From Cantharellus purpuraceus (lineage: Eukaryota > Basidiomycota > Agaricomycetes > Cantharellales > Hydnaceae), in the NCBI GenBank assembly GCA_025174535.1, contig JALBUN010000006.1, positions 558,001-622,000 of the forward strand: DNA of 64,000 bases. The letters are read 5' to 3'. Shown in pieces: positions 9,136 to 19,127 of the stretch (positions are counted from its first letter, which is position 1; each line of letters begins with the position of its first letter). The notes beneath the pieces are model-generated. The model saw only the letters and a list, made by a program, of their open reading frames with translations, was not told where the DNA came from and made no database searches. The position numbers and the translations under genes were made by a program.

Positions 9136-10334
9136 TGTATGGGAACCACCTTTTCCCTATCAAATTCCATTTATGCAGCACCAATGCGCTATTCTTTGCT
9201 TTTCCATTCCTAAATATCAGCATATATTTGATGCTTGTACCTGGAATGGACTTATTCAAATATTCTCTATTTTTCCATATTTCTTCGGGAATATTCCATG
9301 CAGAACTCAGCCCAGAATCATTTATTTCTGCTGTGCTACAGTTGTGGACCCATAGGCGCCCACAAACCTTCACACAGCCGCCTCTCCCCTTTTGGACCAG
9401 GCATTTGGCCTCAATTCAAGCTCAGATGTCTCTGATCAATAAATATTCTGTAACTTAACAACCACAGCCTCTCAGGGCACTATTTTCCATGCAGATCATC
9501 ACCTGACATGTGGCTATCCATGGCTGTCCAAACCAGTGCAGAAAACAGGGTGGACACCCTTCTTTTTGCCTGATCAGTGCCTAGTTCAGGGATCAAATCA
9601 GCTGATGGGTGATCAAATCAGCTGATGGGTGATCAAATCAGGTGATTGCCTTGGAATATTCTACCCCTTTCCATAACATTCTAGCTGTTTCCTTCTATTA
9701 TTAGATAGAACTTTCCAGAACCATTATTCAGCTCCTGATCAGTGTTAGTGCTGTGATCAGAACCTGTGATTGGCTTGGAATATTCTACCCCTTTCTTCCA
9801 CCTTCCACAACCTTCCAGTAGCTTCCATCTATTAATAGGTAGAATATTCCAGAAGCATTAGTCAGCCCCTGTAAATACAATATATAAGGAGGCCATTCTG
9901 CCTCTGAAAGAATAACATATCATCATATTCCACCCATCTTCTGCACACCAGTGTGACTAGAGTGACATACAGTGTCATCCTCTATCTCAGTAACTGTTGA
10001 TTACCAGTTCAAGGATCTTTTACAGTTGTGTAACTGTACTTGATTGCACTTGAAGTACTGATATTCCTGCTTTGGGTGTGAGTGTAGTATCTGCCTCACA
10101 TGACTACAAATCTACAGGGTGAGATTGTCTGTCGATAGTCCTGCCATTAGTGCTCTTGTTTAAGTTACTAGTGTGTACTGCCTTTGCAGAGCATTAGAAG
10201 CTTGAACTTGTGTGAAGCAGTTGCTAGACTACTTCACACATTGCTGTTACCCACTTCTGAGTGCCACTGGTTGGACGGTTGGATTCATCCACCTACTTCC
10301 TTTAGCCTCTAAGTGCATTCCCATCTTTTTGGAA
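9136..10334 (+). repeat. LTR B partial (missing last ~235 bp)
   Basis: In family B pol sense, from TGTATGGGAACC at 9136 to the TTTTTGGAA motif at 10334. There it is cut and joined to a fragment of the chromovirus antisense ORF. It contains a tandem 20-bp unit (GATCAAATCAGCTGATGGGT, about 9593-9640) that is single in the twin arm. Confidence 0.8.
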
Positions 10335-10475
10335 GGTGGTGGCAGAACAGCAGGACAAGGAGGAGAGGGAACACTTGGAGGCCGCATCGAGAAGGGGCAG
10401 ACCACCCAAGGCTCTGGCTCCAGCAGAGCCATTTGGCGGGCCTGGCGTAACTTGCAACTTGTGTCATGATGCGGT
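10335..10475 (+). pseudogene. Antisense ORF fragment, copy 3 (part 1)
   Basis: About 45 codons matching the coiled-coil end and the first zinc-cluster half of the antisense ORF (AEQQDKEEREHLEAA, RRGRPPKALAPAEPF, VTCNLCHDA). It is cut on the left by LTR B and on the right by a 1.4-kb insertion; the frame resumes near 11871. Confidence 0.75.
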
Positions 10476-11870
10476 GTCGGTTCGCTTAAAGAATAGATCC
10501 TATAAGCCTGCGCGCAACGGTCCTAGCAAACAGATGGTGTGTAACGCAGTTGTTCGGCACTCCAAAGATCAATCAGGTCGAAGGGTAAAGGTAGCACTTG
10601 CTCTGTGGTTGGATGAGGATGGGAGCAAAAGGTTGGTCCCGATGGCTGATTGTGCTCTGTGACTGGATGACAATGTGGAGCCCAGTTGGGAGGTATGTGA
10701 AAGCTGGTTTCAGGAGAAGCAACCTCTCGGTGGCAGAGGGAAATCTGATCATTGAACCAAGGTGTTTTACCTCAGTGTAGAGATGATGGATTGTGATGTA
10801 GAGTGTAGAGCGTAGACTTAGAGCGTGGACTTTGACTTTAGAGCATTGGCTGAAAACTTGTTGATTGATTCCAAAGGTGAAAACTAGCACCCTTTTATAT
10901 ACAAATCCCCAGGGCACAACGACACAATATGAGGAGCAAATGATGTGATATGATGCAAGATATGCTGATCAAGCCAGCTGATGAAGCGTGTGAAGTTGAA
11001 CTACTAATGGGGAAATCATGGAGAAATGAAGCGACAGATAGGGGTAATCTTTGTAAGAATAGGGGGTGATGAGTAATAAAAGAACCAAAAATAGAACAAG
11101 GATGAGTAAGTCGTGTATGAATGAATTAAAAGATGAAACAGGGGTGAGTCATATAAAAGAACAGTAGAAACATCCACCAATACCATCTTTCCTATGGCTC
11201 CGAAGGTAAATTGACCCTGAGTCACATGGGGACTTCAGTCAGCATCCACAACAAATACTCCTTATTGTCTTAGTGATCCGTCTCCATATGGTATCCTGTT
11301 CCAAGGATATTTGGTCCCTTTGCCTGACACGATGTAACCTGAGTCAGATTGAAGTGGGAGGATAGGTCGGCGATGGCGACTGAAATTCTACCTCACGTTC
11401 GACTCTTCTATCCGTGTTACGATATAGAGGTGAAATGCTGAGGAATGTATATGGTTCAACAGAATCGTGAAAGAATATAGGATTGCCAATGGCATAGGAG
11501 AGACATGGTGGGGATCTTGGATGTTGAAAGAGTTTTGGAAGTATTTTGACATGTGGAGGTGGCTTAACATGCCTGTGGAGCTTGGTGTATTTTTGATAGT
11601 CCTCTGTGTCCAGAGACCAGTGTGACATATTATTAGAAGCGATGTTGGAGAGGGGAATAGAATGGGAAGCCATGTGAATGATGATGAAAGGATCGGTGTG
11701 AATAGAAGGCTGATGATGATTGATGGCGATGAAACACAAGTGACGATTGATGGCTAGAATTAGAGACTGAGGTGGAGAGGGAGTTGCGGCGCTATTTAAA
11801 AGTTGGTATGAAAAGACGCTGGTGGAGTTGGACTGTCAGAGTGGTTCGATATACATCCTCGATGCGTCCT
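10476..11870. other. 1.4-kb insertion of unknown type in the antisense ORF
   Basis: It separates the two halves of the zinc cluster region of copy 3. Its left end, read on the minus strand, is ...AAGCGAACCGACA, resembling an LTR end. On the minus strand there is a TATTTAAAAG-like box near 11800, followed by an ATG (about 11691) and a 116-codon open frame starting MASHSIPL and containing HWSLDTEDYQKY. I do not recognise that protein. The segment may be an LTR-bearing fragment with a captured gene piece. Confidence 0.35.
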
Positions 11871-12441
11871 GGTGGGCATGGAGTGTGTGTGGCCTACTGG
11901 CCCAACTCGCCACCTTCGGTCCTGCGATCGTTGTCAGGGTCAGAAAGGAGGGTGTAGGATTGATGGAAAGTTTGATCCCTGGAGTCGGAGCATCAAGCCC
12001 CAACTAGTGGTACAAGGAGGGGTGGAGAAAGAATCAGAAGGTTGTCCAACCAAAAAGCAGCGGATGGAGATGGGTGCTGTGGCAGCCAGGGGTAGTGGTG
12101 TCAGATTGGAAGGGGCAATGACCGGTGCAGGTATGGGGCGCACCTCTGCGCCCAATAGTACTGTGGGCCAGCTTATCCGGCTGGTTAACCTGCAGTTGGA
12201 GCACCTCTGGCAGACAGAGGGGTTACTAGTGGACTTGGTGAAGACAATGAAATGGAAGGAGGTTCTGGAGGGTTGGCAGACAGCCAAGTTATGTTGGCTG
12301 CGGAAGTTCATGGCCCCTTTGGACGAGGATTCAGACATGGGGGATGAGAAAGATTGGGTGTCGGATGTAGAGAGTGATGATGAGTCAGAGATGGAGCCTG
12401 AGGTAGACAAGGGGAAGGGGAAAAGGAAACACAATGTATAA
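11871..12441 (+). pseudogene. Antisense ORF fragment, copy 3 (part 2)
   Basis: It carries the end of the first cluster half (GMECVWPTGP), the second half (CDRCQGQKGGC), the basic PTKKQRME patch and the acidic C-terminus ending KGKGKRKHNV. The stop at 12441 faces the pol stop at 12506, only 64 bp away. Comparison with copy 1 shows many C-to-T changes at CpG sites. Confidence 0.8.
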
Positions 12442-12505
12442 TTTCCCTTGTGACTTGTAATAAAATGACGATGCAAAATAATAGAATTAGCATTAGTAAT
12501 TGAAC

Positions 12506-14677
12506 TTAAAGATTCATAAGAGGGCCAGGTTTGTCTGGATAAGTGGAGTGAAAGTTGGAGACAGATTTGGATGCATGATCAAGTTCAGACATGGAGATCC
12601 ATGAGGACTCTTTGTTGGTGCCTTCGTACCCTGTCCATTTGACTAAGTACTGGAGCTTGCACTTGTATTGACGGTTGATCTTCAAGTCCAGGATCTCAGA
12701 TATCTTATCTCCTTTGATGTGATCGGGGGAGGTGGAGGTTGTGACTGGAGATCTTGTTTGTAGTAGCAGGTTCGAGCATTGATATATGGAAGACCGGATG
12801 AACTGCTCGGAAGTGGTCAGGGAGGCAGAGGGTGAAGGACCTGCTGCCTGCACGAGCAATGACCTCATAAGGACCTAAGTATTTCTTGGAGAGTTTCTTC
12901 GATGGATGGGTGGTCCGGAAGTGTTCGGCCTTAACAAATACATTGTCTCCAATTTGCAGGTCCGGAGCCAGAATGTGGCGTCAGTCTGTGGAGACTTGAT
13001 ATTGTTCCTGGGCATCAGAGATGGTTTCTCAGAGATGTTGGTGTAGTTGATTGAGGTCGGTTACGAATTGGCAGGCTTTGGTGGAGGCGAGTTCCTTCTC
13101 AGGGTGGACAGAGATGTTTGGATGATAGCCTTTATTAGCAAAGAATGGAGAGATGCCAGTAGTTGTGTTTGGAGCATTGTTGTAGGCAAACTCTGCAATC
13201 GGAAGTAGGTCAGCCCAGTTGTCTTGTTGATAGTTACAATAGACTCAGAGATATTGTTCCAGGGACTGATTCATTTGTTCCGTTTGTCTGTCTCCTTTGG
13301 GATGGTATCCAGAGGTGAAATGAAGTTTCATGTCAAGAGCCTTTCCTAATGTGCAGAAGAAGGAGGACATGAACTCTGAGCCCTGATTGGACATGACATG
13401 CGATGGGACTCCATGTTTAGAGAATATGTGGAGAATGAACAATTTAGCTAGTGAGGTGGAGGTGATGGTGTTATGCATCAGAATGAATAGTGACTGTTTA
13501 GTGAACCTGTTGACAATCACAAGTATGGTGTTGTATCTGAGCGATGGGGGGAGCTTCTCTATGAAATCCATGGAGATGGAGTCCCATGGTTGCTCTGGGA
13601 CCGGAAGTTGCTTAAGCATTCTGTGGGGTTTGTGCCTTTGCAATTTTGAGTGCATACATGTGGTGCAGGAGTTACAGTAGTGTTGAATGTATTCTCGCAT
13701 TTTTGGCCATACGTAGTCTTGTTGGATTAATCCTCCATGGGGCGATAGGGATGGGCAGATGAAGCCTGTAGCCAAGTTCTCATCTATGAATGTTCAGAGG
13801 GCCAATAGCTCTTTTTGGGATAGCGAGTAGATAGGACCAAGTGGAGGGGTGGAGTTGTCATCCAACTCAATCTTGAGATTGTATGGTCAGTGTTCTGCTA
13901 GGGGGTCGGCTTTAGACTTGCTGAACACATTGACAAATTCATGATACTCCTTAGGGACCATAGATAGGTCCGGTGGAGTTGATTGGGCAGAACAAGCGGC
14001 GAGGAATATCAGATCGGAGAGGTGAACCTGGAACATGTGAGAGCCATCCAGTTTGCTTAGTCTGGCAAAGACCATAGCATCCACCATTGATATAGGTGGA
14101 GGGGTAGATGGAGTATCTATTGGAGTGGAGTCAGTGGAGGTGGAGGATAGTTTTGCACCTAAGGTTGCTGGTGACATCGGGGATGACACAGCCTGTGCTG
14201 GGGAACGGAATGTGATATGGCCCAATGCCCAGTCAATCAACAGATTGTAGTGGGTGAGCCAATTATGTCCAAGAACCACAGAACAGCTGGAGTCAAGCAG
14301 AGTAATATAGAATGTAAGGTTTTGGATTTCTCCAACAGAAAAACGGATAGACAGATCTATAGCTTGTGAAATAACAGCATTAGTAGTGCCATCAAATAAT
14401 CAGAGTGATATCGGAGTTATGGTGTATGTATGTAGTTCATGTAAATTGGAATCGAGGAAACAGTGAGTAGAACCGGAGTCAATTAATGCTTGGATAGCGG
14501 TATTGGGGATGGAGTCAGAGTAGATGCGGAGGGTAAGGGAGTCAGAATGGGAAAGAGTGGATGTGTTCAGGAGGACCTCGTTTGTCATACCGAGAGTACC
14601 AACGCAGCCCTCAGCCCGTATGGAGGCTATAGGACTGCTTATTATTTTTTTTGGTCTGTTGCTTTAGCGTCAGACTT
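12506..14677 (-). pseudogene. Chromovirus A gag-pol remnant with RT deletion, copy 3
   Basis: On the minus strand from 14677: gag tail, retropepsin (ALIDSGSTHCFLD near 14470-14500), a protease-RT linker (MVLGHNWLTHYNLL at ~14279), and the RT start (ATGFICPSLSPHG at ~13750). It then jumps to the integrase zinc region (LIQQDYVWPKM at ~13735), so the RT core, RNase H and N-terminal integrase are deleted. The integrase core and an uninterrupted chromodomain (KWTGYEGTNKESSW) end at TAA 12506. It contains stops. This copy defines the MITE empty site. Confidence 0.85.
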
Positions 14678-15191
14678 TGTTACGCACTAGGTCCGATTGG
14701 GGGTTGGAGATTGGGTTGGAGGTTGGGTTGGAGGTTGGGTTGGAGGTTGGGTTGGAGGTTGGGTCAGAGTCGGAGCACGTCGTGGGGGTCGGAACGGACT
14801 TGGCTTCAGCTTATGTGCTGCGCCCTCACTAATACCGGTGTCTGAGATTTCGGAGACGGAGTACAACTTAGGGAGTTAGGATCGGACTTAGAAACTAGGT
14901 GTGATTCAATATTCAAACTGGGGAATGAAGTCCCCAGTCAGGCAACTTAAATACATATTTTGAAATCTAATAATAATTACTCTGGTGATGGGTCTCCGAG
15001 GCCGACAGGCTTACATGAGTATGTCTGAGTCTGATGAGGATGGATGTCCAGGTTCCTATGGTGATGCTGATGCATCAATCGGAACCAGAGACAGATGGGC
15101 GGAATCGGCGGTGACAATTGGACAGGTAGATGGAGACGGCGGTTTCCAAATGGAGTATGGATTTCATATGCATGGGGATCTGAGGGGATCG
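14678..15191 (-). repeat. LTR A, truncated (514 bp)
   Basis: It begins TGTTACGCACTAGG inside the gag tail of copy 3 and is cut about 40 bp before its expected end by LTR B at 15192. Near its start is a tandem GGTTGGGTTGGA array of about five units (14693-14765), longer than in the other LTR A copies. Confidence 0.8.
14693..14765 (+). repeat. GGTTGGGTTGGA minisatellite in LTR A
   Basis: About five tandem 12-bp units. The LTR at 1460 has a degenerate pair, the fragment at 40310 has about three, and the LTR at 62757 has one or two. The runs of GG and GGG could form a two-tetrad G-quadruplex. Confidence 0.75.
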
Positions 15192-16616
15192 TGTTTTGGA
15201 ACCTTATGGTGTTAGGGCAAACTCTAAATCACCACAATTCCATGAATGAACAGCTGAGAAGAATATCAAACCCTGCTGCAGCACAACTCCAGAAACAATT
15301 TAATGTTTGTACTTTGGTTACAATCCTTTGTATTGGTCAATGCAGACTATACGCAGAAAGGTAATATGTTTCTTAGCAGCAAGAAATGAATAAGACTTCC
15401 AGAGTCTAGAGTTCACGGACGCTTAGGGGTCCAGATATTCCAAAAAGATGGGAATGCACTTAGAGGCTAAAGGAAGTAGGTGGATGAATCCAACCGTCCA
15501 ACCAGTGGCACTCAGAAGTGGGTAACAGCAATGTGTGAAGTAGTCTAGCAACTGCTTCACACAAGTTCAAGCTTCTAATGCTCTGCAAAGGCAGTACACA
15601 CTAGTAACTTAAACAAGAGCACTAATGGCAGGACTATCGACAGACAATCTCACCCTGTAGATTTGTAGTCATGTGAGGCAGATACTACACTCACACCCAA
15701 AGCAGGAATATCAGTACTTCAAGTGCAATCAAGTACAGTTACACAACTGTAAAAGATCCTTGAACTGGTAATCAACAGTTACTGAGATAGAGGATGACAC
15801 TGTATGTCACTCTAGTCACACTGGTGTGCAGAAGATGGGTGGAATATGATGATATGTTATTCTTTCAGAGGCAGAATGGCCTCCTTATATATTGTATTTA
15901 CAGGGGCTGACTAATGCTTCTGGAATATTCTACCTATTAATAGATGGAAGCTACTGGAAGGTTGTGGAAGGTGGAAGAAAGGGGTAGAATATTCCAAGCC
16001 AATCACAGGTTCTGATCACAGCACTAACACTGATCAGGAGCTGAATAATGGTTCTGGAAAGTTCTATCTAATAATAGAAGGAAACAGCTAGAATGTTATG
16101 GAAAGGGGTAGAATATTCCAAGGCAATCACCTGATTTGATCACCCATCAGCTGATTTGATCCCTGAACTAGGCACTGATCAGGCAAAAAGAAGGGTGTCC
16201 ACCCTGTTTTCTGCACTGGTTTGGACAGCCATGGATAGCCACATGTCAGGTGATGATCTGCATGGAAAATAGTGCCCTGAGAGGCTGTGGTTGTTAAGTT
16301 ACAGAATATTTATTGATCAGAGACATCTGAGCTTGAATTGAGGCCAAATGCCTGGTCCAAAAGGGGAGAGGCGGCTGTGTGAAGGTTTGTGGGCGCCTAT
16401 GGGTCCACAACTGTAGCACAGCAGAAATAAATGATTCTGGGCTGAGTTCTGCATGGAATATTCCCGAAGAAATATGGAAAAATAGAGAATATTTGAATAA
16501 GTCCATTCCAGGTACAAGCATCAAATATATGCTGATATTTAGGAATGGAAAAGCAAAGAATAGCGCATTGGTGCTGCATAAATGGAATTTGATAGGGAAA
16601 AGGTGGTTCCCATACA
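15192..16616 (-). repeat. LTR B (1425 bp), right inverted-repeat arm
   Basis: Complete termini (TGTTTTGGAACC ... GGTTCCCATACA). Flanking bases do not show a matching 5-bp duplication, so it is not a simple solo LTR; it probably arose by recombination. It continues into the 433-bp unknown segment. Confidence 0.8.
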
Positions 16617-17047
16617 GTTTGTTTGCAGCTTGGAAGGGATTAAAAATAGTGAATCCGATCTCTGATACTTGTACACAGTTGTAGCTAATATACAATTTGG
16701 CAATCACATGATAAAAAAGGCCTTTTAGTAAGATTGAAATATATGATAAAAGAAATGATGTGGATACTGATAATATGTGATGTCATGGGGAAAAACTTTT
16801 TATAGAGAAAGGAGTTTTTACCTGTTTGACTTGAGGTTTATGACGAATGAAAATCATCATAATACCTCCCTTTTTGAGTAGTAGCCATCCTCGTAGAACG
16901 AAAGGATGGCTCACAAAATAAAATCGAAAATCACCTCCTCCTCATCCCTTAATCAAAAAATCCCCAAACTTTTCACAACTTTTTCTTATCATAAAACTCT
17001 CCCTTCTTACTCCAATAGATCGTAGTATTACTTGAATAAATTCTTGA

Positions 17048-17695
17048 CAGGACGTACAGTCCTTCCTTGGGTTTGCCAACTTCTACCGCCGCTTTATTCA
17101 CGGCTACTCCGATATCACTGTCCCGCTCACCCGACTCACTAGGAAGGGTATCCAATGGAATTTCACTGATGAATGTAGACAGAGTTTTGAGACCCTGAAA
17201 AAGGCCTTTACTTCCACTCTGATACTGACTCATTGGGTTCCAGACGTTCCCATCCTATTAGAGACCGACGCCTCCGACTATGCACTTGCTGTGATCCTGT
17301 CCATCATCTCTCTGGATGACGGACAAGTCCACCCGATCGCTTTTCACTCATGTACATTTACACCCCGAACTGAACTATGACGTCCATGACAAAGAGCTCC
17401 TTGCCATATGTGAAGCCTTCTGGATATGGAGACACTACCTTGAAGGTCCCTCCGACCCGGTGGACATCATAACTGACCACAAGAACTTGGAATACTTCTC
17501 CACAACAAAACTGCTCACCCGGAGACAGGTCCGATGGTCCAAATACCTATCTCAGTTCAATCTCATTATCCGTTTCCATCCAGGTCGACTCGGAGCAAAG
17601 CCCGACACGTTAACTAGACACTGGGATGTCTACCCTAAAGAGGGGAATAGCGACTATGCCACTGTAAACCCCCACAACTTTAGTCCTGTGTTTAC
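17048..17695 (+). pseudogene. Chromovirus A RT end and RNase H fragment, inverted copy
   Basis: Plus-strand twin of 8055-8702 with the same RT-tail and RNase H motifs ([38 protein letters not shown]). A small deletion around 17346-17365 shifts frame relative to the other arm. It ends at TTTAC (17691-17695), the reverse complement of the GTAAA duplication beside the B' LTR. Confidence 0.85.
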
Positions 17696-19127
17696 TGTAT
17701 GGGAACTGGTTTTCCCTTAAAAAAGATCTTGTTTAAAGTCCCAAAACTGTACAATTTCGCTTCATGGCCTTAAAATATCAGCATATATCTGCTGCTTTCT
17801 CTTGATTCAGGGCCATTCAAATATTCTGTATTTTTTCATATTTTTTTGGGAATTTTCCATGCAGAAATGAGTCTACAAACTTATTGTTCTGCTGGGCGAA
17901 GTTTTGGGACCCACATGGACCCACAAACCTTCGCAGATGTCACCAGCCCCAAAGTCACCCGGAGTCACCCGGACTACTGACTCATTTTCAATCACATGAC
18001 TCATTTCAATCTCCGACTCAATCTGGTCACCACTGCCAGTAAATGCTCAATATCTTTGCAACCACTGCACCTCCTGACTCCATTTTCGGTGGAGAGTTCA
18101 ATAGAAGCTGTGCCTACCCATAGCTGTGCTGATCAGCCTGGGAAATGAAGTATTGACTGAGTTATTTGAGTAATGGTGACTCATGCAATGACTCCTGCCA
18201 TGACTCATGCTATGACTCCTTCCATGACTCATACCATGACTCCTGTGATTACTCATACTATGACTCCATCCATGACTCATGCCATGAGTCAGAGCAAATC
18301 CAAGCAGCTCATTGGCTAGGAAACTTCCACCCCCTTCTCACATATTCCACTAGCTTCCAGTAGTTTCCATCTATTAATAGGTAGAAGTTTCCAGTAGTAT
18401 TAGTCAGCTCCTGTAAATACAATATAAAAGGAGCCCATTCTGCCTCTGAAATAAATAACCATTTTCTACCCCATCATTTGCACATCAGTGTGACTAGAGT
18501 GACATACAGTGTCATCCTCTATATCTCAGTAACTGTTGATTGTCCAGTTCAAGGGTCGCTTACAGTTGTGTAACTGTATTCGATTGCACTCGAAGTAGTG
18601 ATTGTCCTGCTTTGGGCGTGAGTGTAGTATCTACCTCACGTGACTACAAATCTACAGGGTGAGATTGTCTGTTGATAGTCCTGCCATTAGTGCTCTTGTT
18701 TAAGTTACTAGTGTGTACTGCCTTTGCAGAGCATTAGAATCTTGAACTTGTGTGAAGCAGTTGCCAGACTACTTCACACATCGCTGTTACCCGCTTCAGA
18801 GTGTCACTGGTTGGACAGTTGGATTCATCCACCTACTTCCTCTAGCCTCTAAGTGCATTCCCCTCTTTTTGGAATATCTGGACCCCTAAGCATCCGTGAA
18901 CTCTAGACTCTGGAAGTCTTATTCATTCCCTACTGCTAAGAAATGTATTACCTTCCTGCGTATCGTCTGCATTGACCATTACAACAGATTGTAACCAAAG
19001 TACAAATGTTAAATTGTTTCTGGAGTTGTGCTGCAGTAGGATTTGATATTCTTCTTAGCTGTTCATTCACAGAATTGTGGTGATTTAGAGTTTGCCCTAA
19101 CACCATAATTTTGTGGGTTCCAAAACA
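17696..19127 (+). repeat. LTR B' (1432 bp), inverted copy
   Basis: Twin of 6624-8054, with the same Gcn4-type site array (about 17978-18290) and TATAAAA near 18423. It abuts copia RT sequence at 19128 exactly as in the left arm. Confidence 0.8.

Larger units (their letters stand above)
6051..10334 (+). repeat. Left arm of ~4.28 kb inverted duplication
   Basis: Order: copia RT piece, LTR B', chromovirus RT/RNase H piece, 433-bp segment, LTR B. The same order appears reverse-complemented at 15438-19700. Matched landmarks sum to about 25751 throughout, apart from one extra 20-bp unit. Compared stretches are nearly identical. The spacer is 10335-15437. Confidence 0.85.

Noticed and set aside
9045..9458. 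137-codon frame repeated in LTR B copies (also at 16294, 45734, 55982)
   Set aside because: It lies across the LTR end and, where conserved, simply tracks LTR identity; no codon-level conservation or protein motif.
15192..16616. Interpretation as a simple solo LTR
   Set aside because: The 5-bp flanks do not match and the same junctions occur in the inverted arm, so recombination or duplication is more likely.
18166..18363. 65-codon Asp/Ser-rich frame (SCHDSCYDSFHDS)
   Set aside because: Translation of the Gcn4-type repeat array in LTR B'; not a gene.
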